Origin: Nocardiopsis alborubida
Lineage (GTDB): Bacteria; Actinomycetota; Actinomycetes; Streptosporangiales; Streptosporangiaceae
Length of the DNA stretch: 64,000 nt
Assembly (NCBI RefSeq): GCF_012396365.1
Contig: NZ_JAAXPG010000029.1
Coordinates: forward strand, 1-64,000
Reading direction: 5' to 3'
The translations under genes and the position numbers were made by a program. The notes below the pieces were generated by a model that ran no database searches, had not been told where the DNA came from, and saw only the letters and a program-made list of their open reading frames with translations. Below are positions 51,654-60,034 of the stretch, one piece after another (the stretch's first letter is position 1; every line of letters starts with the position of its first letter).

Positions 51654-51685
51654 GCCTTGCGGACCGCGGCCGCGGTCCGCAAGGC
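51654..51685. terminator. Perfect 32-bp palindrome before the VOC gene
   Basis: Bases 51654-51685 equal their own reverse complement (arm GGCCTTGCGGACCGCG). It lies 135 bp after the aldo/keto reductase stop and only six bases before the ribosome site of the VOC gene. It may terminate the upstream transcript, or fold in the leader of the downstream one. Confidence 0.55.
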
Positions 51686-51704
51686 GAACCGAGGGGAGCG
51701 CCAC

Positions 51705-52070
51705 GTGCGCCTGGTCTGGGTACTCGACACCAACGACCTCCACGCCGCCGCCGACTTCTGGTGCGCCGCGCTCGGCTTCGAGTGCGAGGAGGGAGAGCAC
51801 CCGGTCTACCGCGCCCTCAAGGACCCGAACGGACGCTGGCCCGACCTGCTGCTCCAGAAGGTGCCCGAGCCCCGCTCCGGCAAGAACCGGATGCACCCGG
51901 ACCTGGTCGTCCACGACGTGGCCGCGGAGATCGAGCGGGTGCGCGCGCTGGGAGCCGAGGTGCTGCGTCCCACCTACGAGGAGGACGGCCACCTGCTGGC
52001 GGTGATGGCCGACCCCGAGGGCAACGAGTTCTGCGTGGTGCAGCGCCTCGACGGCACCCTGGGCGGGTAG
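51705..52070 (+). CDS. VOC-family (glyoxalase-like) protein
   Basis: A 121-residue vicinal-oxygen-chelate protein with two beta-alpha-beta modules. DLHAAADFWCAALGFE, HPDLVVHDVAAEIERVRALGAE (cited in part) and MADPEGNEFCVVQ are typical. Metal ligands are uncertain (His in MHPDLVV, Glu in GNEFC), so enzyme or binding role is open. GTG 51705 follows GAGGGGAG. Confidence 0.85.
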   Translation: MRLVWVLDTNDLHAAADFWCAALGFECEEGEHPVYRALKDPNGRWPDLLLQKVPEPRSGKNRMHPDLVVHDVAAEIERVRALGAEVLRPTYEEDGHLLAVMADPEGNEFCVVQRLDGTLGG

Positions 52071-52150
52071 AGCGGAACCGGTTCCGGTGCGGCCGCAGGA
52101 CGCCGGACGAGCCGGTCCGCGGGGAGGTTCGTCCGACGTCCGGGCCAGGG

Positions 52151-53749
52151 TCAGGACGGCTCCCGCGCCCGGTCCGCACCGTCCGAGCCGCCGGTTCGGC
52201 CCGCTCCGTCCGCATCGCCCGCCCGCTCCTCTCCCTCCGCGCGACGCGGGCGCATGCCGACGGCGGCGAGCACGGCCAGACCGGCGGCGACGGCGGCGCA
52301 CACGTAACCGACGGCGGTGAAGGCGTCCCCGAAGGCCTCCCGCGCGGCGGCGACGACCTCTCCGGCCGTTCCCGACGGCAGCCCCGCGGCCGCCTCCACG
52401 GCCGAGCCGATGTCCTCCCGGGCCGCGGTGAGGACGTCGTGCGGCAGCCCGGCGGGCAACAGCCCCTCCACCCGCAGCCGGTAGACGGCGGACACCAGGC
52501 TGCCCGTGGCCGCGATGCCCAACGCCACACCGAGTTCGCCGCTGGTCTCGGACAGGGCCGCGGCCGACCCCGAACGCTCCTCGGGCGCCGAGGAGACCAC
52601 CAGGTCGGTGGTCAGCACGGTCGTCGGACTCAGTCCGAGCACGGCCAGGGACCCGCCCGCCACCAGCGCCCACAGCGGTCCCTGCGCGTCCACCTGCGCC
52701 AGGAGAAGGTACCCGGCCAGGGAGAGCAGCGCGCCGCCGGCGACCACCGCGGGCGGACCCCAGCGCCCGGCCAGGGCGGGCGCGGCGAGGGAACCGGCGA
52801 TCGCGGACAGTGCGACGGGCACGGTGAGCAACCCCGCCCGCAGCGGGGACAGTCCGGCGGCCGACTGGAGGAACTGCGGCACGAGGAAGTTCACCGCGGT
52901 GACGGCGAAGACGCCCACCACCAGCAGGGCGAGGGCGGTGCGAAAGGTCCGGGACCGGAACAGCACGGGATCCACCAGCGGTGTCTCCAGGGTCCTCTGC
53001 CTGCGGGCGAACACCGCGCCCAGGGTCAGACCGGCGGCGAGCACGGCGGCGGCCGCCGCGTCGGGCCCGGAGACGACCATCTCCTTGAGGCCGTAGACCA
53101 CGCCGAGCACCGCCGCGACGGACAGCACCACGCTCACCGCGTCGGTCCGGGTCGCGGAGGGGTCCCGGCTCTCGGGCAGCAGTACCGGACCGAGCAGGGC
53201 CACGACGAGCATGAACGGCACGGCCACGAGGAACACCGCCCCCCACCAGAACGCCTCCAGCAGTGCGCCGCCTACGAGCGGCCCCAGGGCGACGCCCACC
53301 GAGAAGGTCGTCATCCACACCGCGACCGCGGTCGTGCGCTGGCGGTCGTCCCGGAACATCGTCCGGATGAGCCCGAGCGTGGACGGCATCAGGGTGGCAC
53401 CGGCGACGCCGAGGGCGGCGCGCGCGGCGATGAGCGCCGTGGGGGAATGCGCCAGGGCCGCCCACACCGAGGCGGCGGCGAACACGACGGAACCGATGAG
53501 CAGCAGCCGTCTGCGGCCGATGCGGTCGCCGACCGAGCCCATGGTGACGAGCAGACCGGCGATGGCGAAGCCGTAGACGTCCATGGCCCACAGCCACTGG
53601 GTCGGACTGGGATCCAGATCGGCGCCGATGTGCGGTCCGGCGAGGAACAGGACGCTCGCGTCGACGGCCAGCACGAACAGCGGAAGGGTGAGCAGACCGA
53701 GCCCGAGCCACTGGCGGGGGCCGGCGCGCGGGGGTACGTCCGTGGCCAT
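52151..53749 (-). CDS. MFS transporter, DHA2 (EmrB/QacA) family
   Basis: A 532-residue, fourteen-helix drug/H+ antiporter. LAVDASVLFLAGPHIGADL, TMGSVGDRIGRRRLL and ALGVAGATLMPSTLGLIR are family blocks. It is divergent from a TetR gene with 65 bp between them and an operator-like palindrome, the common layout of a drug-inducible efflux pump. The polar C-terminal tail (about 30 residues) is Gly/Ala/Asp-rich. Confidence 0.92.
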   Translation of the reverse strand: MATDVPPRAGPRQWLGLGLLTLPLFVLAVDASVLFLAGPHIGADLDPSPTQWLWAMDVYGFAIAGLLVTMGSVGDRIGRRRLLLIGSVVFAAASVWAALAHSPTALIAARAALGVAGATLMPSTLGLIRTMFRDDRQRTTAVAVWMTTFSVGVALGPLVGGALLEAFWWGAVFLVAVPFMLVVALLGPVLLPESRDPSATRTDAVSVVLSVAAVLGVVYGLKEMVVSGPDAAAAAVLAAGLTLGAVFARRQRTLETPLVDPVLFRSRTFRTALALLVVGVFAVTAVNFLVPQFLQSAAGLSPLRAGLLTVPVALSAIAGSLAAPALAGRWGPPAVVAGGALLSLAGYLLLAQVDAQGPLWALVAGGSLAVLGLSPTTVLTTDLVVSSAPEERSGSAAALSETSGELGVALGIAATGSLVSAVYRLRVEGLLPAGLPHDVLTAAREDIGSAVEAAAGLPSGTAGEVVAAAREAFGDAFTAVGYVCAAVAAGLAVLAAVGMRPRRAEGEERAGDADGAGRTGGSDGADRAREPS

Positions 53750-53776
53750 GGTTGTTCTCCGTCTCCTATTTCGATA

Positions 53777-53793
53777 CGATACGGTGCGGATCG
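53777..53793. promoter_or_regulatory. Operator-like palindrome in the divergent MFS/TetR promoter
   Basis: CGATACG-GTG-CGGATCG (53777-53793) is a near-perfect inverted repeat (one mismatch) preceded by an extra TCGATACGA half-site, in the 65-bp divergent region. Confidence 0.55.
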
Positions 53794-53814
53794 GATATTA
53801 AGCGCGAAGGAGAG

Positions 53815-54477
53815 ATGACGTCAATGGCTCAGCGCTCCGGCGGAGGCGGGCGTCCCCGTGACACGCACATCGACACTGCGGTCCTCGACGCGGTCTCCGA
53901 TGTCCTGGAGGAGGGCGGTTACCGGGGGCTGGCGATCGAGCAGGTCGCCAGGCGGGCACAGGTGAGCAAGGCGGCCGTCTACCGGCGCTGGCCCAACCGG
54001 CAACTGCTCGTGCTCGCCGAACTGGAGCGGCGCATGGGGCGGGTGGAGCCGCCGCGCACCGGCTGCACCCTGTGCGACCTGGACGAGGCCCTGTCGCTGT
54101 TCGCGCGGACCTTCACCTGTATGGGGCCGGAGTTCTTCAGCCCGCTGCTCGCCGACTGCTCGGGTGACGCCGAACTGCACCGCAGGTTCATGGACACGCT
54201 CTTCACGCCTCCCCGCGCGGCGGTGCGCGACGCCCTCGAACGGGCGCGTGATCGGGGAGACCTGCGGGACGACGTCGACCTCACGCTGGCGGTCGACACC
54301 CTGGCCTCCCTGGTCCACTACCGGCTGCTCTTCGGGCACGCGCCGGTGGACGGCGCGGAGATCGGCCGGGCGGTCACGACCCTCCTGCGGGGGCTGGCCC
54401 GCGACTTCACCACGTTGGAGGCGGAGGCGGCCGGGCACGCCTCGGCGGGGCACGGCGGGGAGGGGACCGGCGAATAG
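53815..54477 (+). CDS. TetR-family transcriptional regulator
   Basis: A 220-residue TetR regulator. The DNA-binding region has VLDAVSDVLEEGGYRGLAIE and VSKAAVYRRWPNRQLLVLAE; the C-terminal domain has the TetR_C_11-like FFSPLLADCSGDAELHRRF. ATG 53815 follows GAAGGAGA at a good distance. It probably represses the divergent DHA2 pump. Confidence 0.92.
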   Translation: MTSMAQRSGGGGRPRDTHIDTAVLDAVSDVLEEGGYRGLAIEQVARRAQVSKAAVYRRWPNRQLLVLAELERRMGRVEPPRTGCTLCDLDEALSLFARTFTCMGPEFFSPLLADCSGDAELHRRFMDTLFTPPRAAVRDALERARDRGDLRDDVDLTLAVDTLASLVHYRLLFGHAPVDGAEIGRAVTTLLRGLARDFTTLEAEAAGHASAGHGGEGTGE

Positions 54478-54713
54478 GGGGCACCGGTGCGGACGCGGTC
54501 CGGCAACCGGACGGCCCGGGCAAGGCCCGCTCGGAGAGGGCCGCGCCGCGCCGTGGCGTTCCCGGTGCGCCCTGCCTGCGCCATGTGTGCGCCGAAGGCA
54601 CCGGGGTAGCGCTCACCACACGGCCCGCGCACACCGCTGAACTGCGCGGACGCGGGCCTTCGCGCCACGGGGTCCGGGCGCCGCGACGACGCGACCGGGG
54701 TGAGGTGACAGAC

Positions 54714-55421
54714 GTGTTTCGGGACCGGCGAGAGGCGGGCGGGCGGCTGGCCCGCGCGGTGGCGGAGCAGGCGGGGCCGCGCCCGCGCGTGCTGGCCCTG
54801 CCACGGGGAGGCGTCCCCGTGGCCGGGCCCGTCGCCGAGGCCGTCGGCGTGCCGCTGGACGTCGTGGTCGTGCGCAAGATCGGTGCCCCGGGGAGCCCGG
54901 AGACGGCGATCGGGGCGACCACGGCCGAGGGGCCTCCGCTGTTCGACCAGAGGGCGCTGGACCTGCTGGGCATTCCCGAGGGGCGCCTGGCCGACATGGT
55001 CGGGGCCGAACAGGCCGAGGCGCGGCGCAGGCTGCTGGCCTACCGCGGGGAGGACCCCGAGCCCGAGGTCGGCGGATACGACGTCGTGGTGGTCGACGAC
55101 GGCCTGGCCACCGGGCTGAGCGCCCGGGCGGCGCTGATCTCGGTGCTCGCCCGGCGCCCCGCGTCCCTGACGCTGGCCGTTCCCGTGGGCGCGCCCGGCG
55201 CCGTGCGCGCGCTCTCCGACGTCTGCGACCGGGTCGTCTGCCTGGAGACGCCGCCGGACTTCGGCGCGGTCAGCCTCTGGTACGAGAGGTTTCCCCAGGT
55301 CACCGACGACGAGGTCCGCGGTCTGCTGGTGAGGCTTCCCCGGGGACCCGGCAGCTCCGGCGGCCCCGACGGGCCCGGCGGTTCCCGCAGCCCCGGCGGC
55401 GGCCCTCCCGGCCGTCCCTGA
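54714..55421 (+). CDS. Phosphoribosyltransferase family protein
   Basis: A 235-residue type I phosphoribosyltransferase. The PRPP motif VVVVDDGLATGLSARAAL and the earlier LALPRGGVPVAGPVA and VVVRKIGAPGSPE loops are present. The nucleobase is unknown. GTG 54714 gives the family-like start VFRDRREAG with GAGGTGA upstream; GTG 54705 is possible. It begins a three-gene unit with a dienelactone hydrolase and an erythromycin-esterase homologue. In Mycobacterium tuberculosis Rv2030c, phosphoribosyltransferase and erythromycin esterase domains are fused, so the association is functional. Confidence 0.88.
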   Translation: MFRDRREAGGRLARAVAEQAGPRPRVLALPRGGVPVAGPVAEAVGVPLDVVVVRKIGAPGSPETAIGATTAEGPPLFDQRALDLLGIPEGRLADMVGAEQAEARRRLLAYRGEDPEPEVGGYDVVVVDDGLATGLSARAALISVLARRPASLTLAVPVGAPGAVRALSDVCDRVVCLETPPDFGAVSLWYERFPQVTDDEVRGLLVRLPRGPGSSGGPDGPGGSRSPGGGPPGRP

Positions 55422-55505
55422 CCGCCACCGGCCGCCGTGCACGCGGCGGACGACACCGGGCCGGAGCACCGCACGGGAGCCCGGCCCCCACGAAGGGAGA
55501 CCACC

Positions 55506-56165
55506 ATGACCGCCGTCGACGTGACGGTACGCACGCCGGACGCGGGGCTCGACGGGCGGCTGGCCGTGTTCCCCGGGGCGACCGCCGTCGTGGCCTTCGC
55601 GCACGGCAGCGGAAGCTCACGCCACAGCCCGCGCAACCAGGCCGTCGCCGAGGAGCTCAACCGGATCGGGGTCGCCACGCTCCTGCTCGACCTGCTCACC
55701 CCCGAGGAGGAGCGCGTCGACAGCGCGACCGGGCGCCAGCGCTTCGACATCGACCTGCTCACCCGGCGGCTCACCGGCACCGTGGACTGGCTGGCCGCGC
55801 ACGAGGACACCGCGGGGACGCCCATCGGCCTGTTCGGCGCCAGCACCGGTGCCGCCGCCGCTCTGAGGACCGCCGCCGAGCGCCCGGACCTGGTCGCCGC
55901 GGTGGTCTCGCGCGGCGGCCGTCCCGACCTCGCGGGCACGGAGGCGCTCCAGGTCGTGCGCGCCCCGACGCTGCTCATCGTCGGCGGCGCGGACACCGAG
56001 GTCCTGCGGCTCAACGAGGACGCGGCCGACCGGCTCAGCGCCCCGCACCGGATCCACGTCGTCCCCCGCGCCACCCACCTGTTCGAGGAACCGGGCGCGC
56101 TGGAGGAGGTGGCCGACGCCGCCTCCGGCTGGTTCGCGGGCATCCTGGGCGAGGTGGAGAGGTGA
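55506..56165 (+). CDS. Dienelactone hydrolase family alpha/beta hydrolase
   Basis: A 219-residue alpha/beta hydrolase. VVAFAHGSGSSRHSPRNQ is the oxyanion region, LFGASTGAAAAL the nucleophile elbow (Ser), with the acid in VGGADTEVL and the base in PRATHLFEEPGAL. This short form is the kind found between phosphoribosyltransferase and erythromycin esterase genes. Its end overlaps the start of the latter. True dienelactone activity is not implied. Confidence 0.9.
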   Translation: MTAVDVTVRTPDAGLDGRLAVFPGATAVVAFAHGSGSSRHSPRNQAVAEELNRIGVATLLLDLLTPEEERVDSATGRQRFDIDLLTRRLTGTVDWLAAHEDTAGTPIGLFGASTGAAAALRTAAERPDLVAAVVSRGGRPDLAGTEALQVVRAPTLLIVGGADTEVLRLNEDAADRLSAPHRIHVVPRATHLFEEPGALEEVADAASGWFAGILGEVER

Positions 56166-57460
56166 GCCCCGGGACCGGGCCGGACGCCCTCCTGCGGCTG
56201 ACCGGCCCGAGGTCGCTGGACCCGGTTCTGGAACGGATCGGCGACGCGCGCCACGTGCTGTTGGGCGAGGCCTCGCACGGCACCGCCGAGTTCTACCGCT
56301 GGCGGGCGGAACTGACCCGGCGGCTGATCGACGAGGCGGGCTTCTCCTTCGTCGCGGTGGAGGGCGACTGGCCGGACTTCCAGGACCTGCACTGCGGTGT
56401 CGTGGGCGCGCCGGGCGCGCCCGAGGATCCCAAGGAGATCCTGGAGGGCTTCCGCAGGTGGCCGCAGTGGATGTGGGCCAACACCGAGGTGCTGGAGTTC
56501 GCCCGGTGGCTGCGCGGGCGCAACCTGGATCTCGCGCCGGAGCGGCGCGCGGGGTTCTTCGGCCTGGACGTCTACAGCCTGTGGGAGTCGCTGTACGCGG
56601 TGCTGGGGTGGCTGCGCGAGAACATGCCCGAGCAGGTGGGACCGGCACTGAGGGCCTACCGCTGCTTCCAGCCCTACGGCGAGGACCCCCAGGCCTACGC
56701 CCGCGCCACGCGGCTGGTGCCCGAGAACTGTGAGGCGGAGGTCGTGCGCCTGCTGGCCGAACTGCGCGAGCGGGCGGGGGAGGTGTCGCCCGCCGAGGGC
56801 CTGGCCGACTTCGCCGCACGCCAGAACGCCGAGGTGCTCGCGGGCGCGGAGCAGTACTACCGGGCCATGGTGCGCGGCGGACCCGAGTCGTGGAACGTGC
56901 GCGACCGCCACATGGCCGACACACTCGACCGGCTCATGGAGCACCACGGGCCTGGCGCCAAGGCCGTCGTGTGGGAGCACAACACCCACGTCGGCGACGC
57001 GCGCGCCACCGACATGGCCGCAGCGGGCATGGTCAACGTGGGGCAGCTGGTGCGCGAGCGACACGGGGCCGAGGACGCGGTCCTCGTCGGCTTCGGCACC
57101 TACGAGGGCCGGGTCATGGCCGCACGGGCGTGGGGCGGGACCCCCGAGCCGATGCCGGTTCCCGCGGCGCGCCACGGGAGCGTGGAGGCACTGCTGCACC
57201 AGTCGTTGGAGGGGGAGACGGGCCTGCTGGTCCTGACCGGGGAGGGGGCGGTCGATCCGTTCGCGGGTGAGGTCCTGCCGCACCGCGCCGTCGGCGTCAT
57301 CTACCACCCCGGGCGCGACGGGTTGCGCAACTACGTCCCCACCGTGCTGGGGGAGCGATACGACGCCTTCGTGTTCGTCGACCGCACCCGCGCGCTCACA
57401 CCCCTGCACGCGGTGGAGGAGGACTCGGGCGAGGAGGAGACCTGGCCCAGCGGCCAGTGA
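56162..57460 (+). CDS. Erythromycin esterase family protein
   Basis: A 432-residue member of the EreA/EreB superfamily. The signature residues are in LLGEASHGTAEFY, VAVEGDWPDFQ, the RHMADTLDRLMEHHG region and VWEHNTHVGDARATDM. Members are mostly not macrolide-resistance enzymes, and this operon context (phosphoribosyltransferase, hydrolase) matches the housekeeping branch that includes Rv2030c. The GTG start at 56162 overlaps the upstream stop. Confidence 0.9.
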   Translation: MSPGTGPDALLRLTGPRSLDPVLERIGDARHVLLGEASHGTAEFYRWRAELTRRLIDEAGFSFVAVEGDWPDFQDLHCGVVGAPGAPEDPKEILEGFRRWPQWMWANTEVLEFARWLRGRNLDLAPERRAGFFGLDVYSLWESLYAVLGWLRENMPEQVGPALRAYRCFQPYGEDPQAYARATRLVPENCEAEVVRLLAELRERAGEVSPAEGLADFAARQNAEVLAGAEQYYRAMVRGGPESWNVRDRHMADTLDRLMEHHGPGAKAVVWEHNTHVGDARATDMAAAGMVNVGQLVRERHGAEDAVLVGFGTYEGRVMAARAWGGTPEPMPVPAARHGSVEALLHQSLEGETGLLVLTGEGAVDPFAGEVLPHRAVGVIYHPGRDGLRNYVPTVLGERYDAFVFVDRTRALTPLHAVEEDSGEEETWPSGQ

Positions 57461-57482
57461 CGCTGACCGGCCGCCCCTGACG

Positions 57483-57579
57483 TGTGCACGGTTTCCGGTC
57501 GCATGCACGGATTCCAGTCGTGTGCGCGAATTGCGTTCGTGTGCATGGTTTTCCGTCTGTGTGTACGGATCCTGCCCGG
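57483..57579. repeat. Degenerate 19-bp tandem repeat, five units
   Basis: Five consecutive units start at 57483, 57502, 57521, 57540 and 57560. The consensus is close to TGTGCACGGTTTCCGTTCG; the first four units are 19-20 bp and the last is weakest. The array begins 22 bp after the erythromycin-esterase stop and ends about 155 bp before the next gene. It is more AT-rich than its surroundings and could be a multi-site regulator target or a minisatellite. Confidence 0.7.
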
Positions 57580-57735
57580 GCACCCGGAACCGAACGGGGA
57601 CCCGGTGGGCGGGGCCGGACGCCCCTGCCGTCCGGATTCCGTCCGCTGCTAGGTTGTCCGCGACTTGACGGACGGTGCGGCCGTGCGGACACGGCGCCGC
57701 CGTCTCCGGCGCGCGGCCCGAGGCCAGGGAGAGCA

Positions 57736-59616
57736 GTGGACGGGGCAGGGGCGCCGGATCGGCGCGGACAGGTGAGGAACACCCTGGCGTGGACCGGGGC
57801 GGGGCTGCTCGCGGGCGCCCTGCTCCTGGCGGTCACCACGGTGGTCCGGAACTGGGGAAGGTACGAGGACGGCCTGCTGGAGGAGACCGGCGCCTGGTGG
57901 GTCCCGGGGGCGGTCGTCGCCGGAATGGCCCTGTTCTACGGGATCCGCTGGAACCTGACGCGTTCCCGCCGCCTCGACGACGACCCCGAGGGCCGGGCGT
58001 ACGTGGTCTGGCTCGCCCTGGCCGCCCTCGGCGGCGTGTACCCGGCTATCGCGGGCTTCCCGCGCGACGCCTTCGAGGCGACCGCGGAGACGGCCTGGCA
58101 CTACGACCCCTCGCCCGCGGCGGCCGCCATGTGGCTCGTCGTCTGCGCGGTCGTACTGGGGTGCCTGTCCATGCTGGCGTCAGTGCAGCCGCAGAGGCTC
58201 ACGCCCCTGCGCCGCTCACTGCCCCCCGTCACGGCGGGCGTCCTCGCGGTCGTGCTGGTCAGCGCGCTGGTGGGCGTGACGGCCTTCCCCCGGCAACCGC
58301 ACACCACCGCGGCGGAGGGCGGCGACCCGCCGCCGGTGCCGGAGTCGGTCAGCCGGGTGGGGTGGAGCTGGGCGCCCCCGATGGGCACGCGGATCGACGA
58401 GGTCCGCGCGGGCACCCACGGGCCCCTGGTCCTGCTCGGCGACGGCGCGGTCTCCCTGGACGGCGCGACCGGCGAGGAGCGGTGGTCCTTCCGGCGCCCG
58501 CGCGACCGGGGCCGGAGCGTGTGGGCCGACGACGCGCACGTGTACGTGCACTACGTTCACGGCGACGTTCCCGAGGGCACCGAACCCGGCGCGGACGGGG
58601 AACCGGTGGAGTGGACCACGGCGGTGCTCGACATCGCGACCGGTGAGGTCACCGGCGAGCACACCGTGCTCCAGCGGAACGGGTGGGGCGGCCTCGTGGC
58701 GATGACCCCCGAGGCCCGGATCGGGCTCGTCCGGACGGACCTCGGCGGTTCGCTCGCGCTGACCGCGAGATCGCTGGACGGCGGCGGGGAACTGTGGTCG
58801 CGCACGCTGGTGGAGGCCGACGACGGCCGGGCCTGCCGCCACGAGGACCCCCTGCGGTACGGCGACCTGCTGGTCACCCTGCACGGGTGCGCCCCCGAGA
58901 GGCAGAGCCGGATAGGGGACCATTCGGACTACGAGAGCTTCTTCAGCCTCTTCACGGGCGGGAACCGGGTGGAGGTCGCGGTCACGGCGGTGGACCTCAC
59001 CACCGGGGAGGAGTCCTGGCGCCACGCGTGGGCCGCCGCCCCGGGAGAGACGGCCCCCGAGCCGGTCGGACGCCCCCACCCCGCCGGAGACGGCACCCCG
59101 GTGATCGCGCTGGAGCAGTACGACGCCGATCCGGCCCTGCGCGTGCTCGACGCCGCCACCGGGGAGCGGCTCGACCGCCTTCCCGCACTCGTCGCGGACG
59201 AGGCCTGGGGCAGGGACGGGGACTACGAACCGGAGAGCGTGGTGCGGGTCGACACCGCTGGCGGTGTGCTCCGTGAGAGTCTGCACGACGGTTCGCTGTT
59301 CCACCGCGTGGACGCCTCGGGCGGGATCACCGCGACGGCGGACACGGAGGGCCTCCTGGGCGGGTACGCGAGCACCGAGAACGTCGTCGCGCTGGAGGAC
59401 GTGGTGCTCGTCCCGCGCACGCGTGCCCCCCTCGCGGCGGACGACCGACGGACCGAGGTCGCGGTGGCGCCCTTCGGCGAGTCGGTGTCCTGGGACACGG
59501 CGCGGTGGATCACCCCCGAGGGGCAGGTGCTGGTCGACATGCTCGCGGCCCCGGGAGCGGTCGTCGTGCACACGGGTGAGGACGAGGAGTCCCTCGTCGA
59601 GGGGCTGGTGCCCTGA
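57736..59616 (+). CDS. Membrane-anchored PQQ-like beta-propeller protein
   Basis: A 626-residue protein with four N-terminal membrane helices (about residues 15-38, 52-72, 90-112, 130-155 and perhaps one near 165-188) followed by a large extracytoplasmic beta-propeller. Propeller repeats are visible as LLGDGAVSLDGATGEERWSF (cited in part), AVLDIATGEVTGEH, VDLTTGEESWRHAW and VLDAATGERLDRL, the pattern of PQQ/BamB-like blades. No catalytic residues were recognised. GTG 57736 follows AGGGAGAGC. A role as a surface scaffold or sensor is possible. Confidence 0.8.
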   Translation: MDGAGAPDRRGQVRNTLAWTGAGLLAGALLLAVTTVVRNWGRYEDGLLEETGAWWVPGAVVAGMALFYGIRWNLTRSRRLDDDPEGRAYVVWLALAALGGVYPAIAGFPRDAFEATAETAWHYDPSPAAAAMWLVVCAVVLGCLSMLASVQPQRLTPLRRSLPPVTAGVLAVVLVSALVGVTAFPRQPHTTAAEGGDPPPVPESVSRVGWSWAPPMGTRIDEVRAGTHGPLVLLGDGAVSLDGATGEERWSFRRPRDRGRSVWADDAHVYVHYVHGDVPEGTEPGADGEPVEWTTAVLDIATGEVTGEHTVLQRNGWGGLVAMTPEARIGLVRTDLGGSLALTARSLDGGGELWSRTLVEADDGRACRHEDPLRYGDLLVTLHGCAPERQSRIGDHSDYESFFSLFTGGNRVEVAVTAVDLTTGEESWRHAWAAAPGETAPEPVGRPHPAGDGTPVIALEQYDADPALRVLDAATGERLDRLPALVADEAWGRDGDYEPESVVRVDTAGGVLRESLHDGSLFHRVDASGGITATADTEGLLGGYASTENVVALEDVVLVPRTRAPLAADDRRTEVAVAPFGESVSWDTARWITPEGQVLVDMLAAPGAVVVHTGEDEESLVEGLVP

Positions 59617-59727
59617 GGGAGCCCCCCGCACCTGGTGCCCGCGGCCGGATATCCGGTCCGAGCGCCCTGCCGGATGCGATACAGTTTCACCTGTTGGCGG
59701 CGCCGGGAACGGCGTCCGCGCAGCGGA

Positions 59728-59801
<74 letters not shown>

Positions 59802-59824
59802 CAGAGCAGTAGCAGGTCAGCGAG

Positions 59825-59850
59825 GGGTCCGCCGTGAGGCGGGCCCTTTT
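59825..59850 (+). terminator. Rho-independent terminator of tRNA-Pro
   Basis: Stem GGGTCCGCC (59825-59833) and GGCGGGCCC (59838-59846), one G-T pair, loop GTGA, followed by TTTT. Confidence 0.85.
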
Positions 59851-60034
59851 CTGCGTTCCAGGTGGGGTTCGGGTGGGGTTGGACCGGGCCCCGGCGGGCC
59901 GGAGCGGTCTCCGCCGCCACCCGCGACCGCGTGCGGGCGGCCGTCGACTCCCCGGGCCACGTCCCCGGCTTCGCCACGCGTCCGCTCGCCCGCGGCCGCC
60001 ACGGCACTCCGTCACCGGCCCCATGGGTATGCGC

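Noticed and set aside
47666..51685. The two 32-bp palindromes as ends of a mobile element
   Set aside because: They differ in sequence, no transposase lies between them, and no target duplications are evident.
54510..54700. Additional small gene before the phosphoribosyltransferase
   Set aside because: The frame can be extended upstream to 54585 but has no ribosome site and the extra residues do not resemble the family.
56162..57460. Macrolide resistance determinant
   Set aside because: The protein is in the EreA superfamily, but its operon partners match the Rv2030c-like branch, which is not known for resistance.
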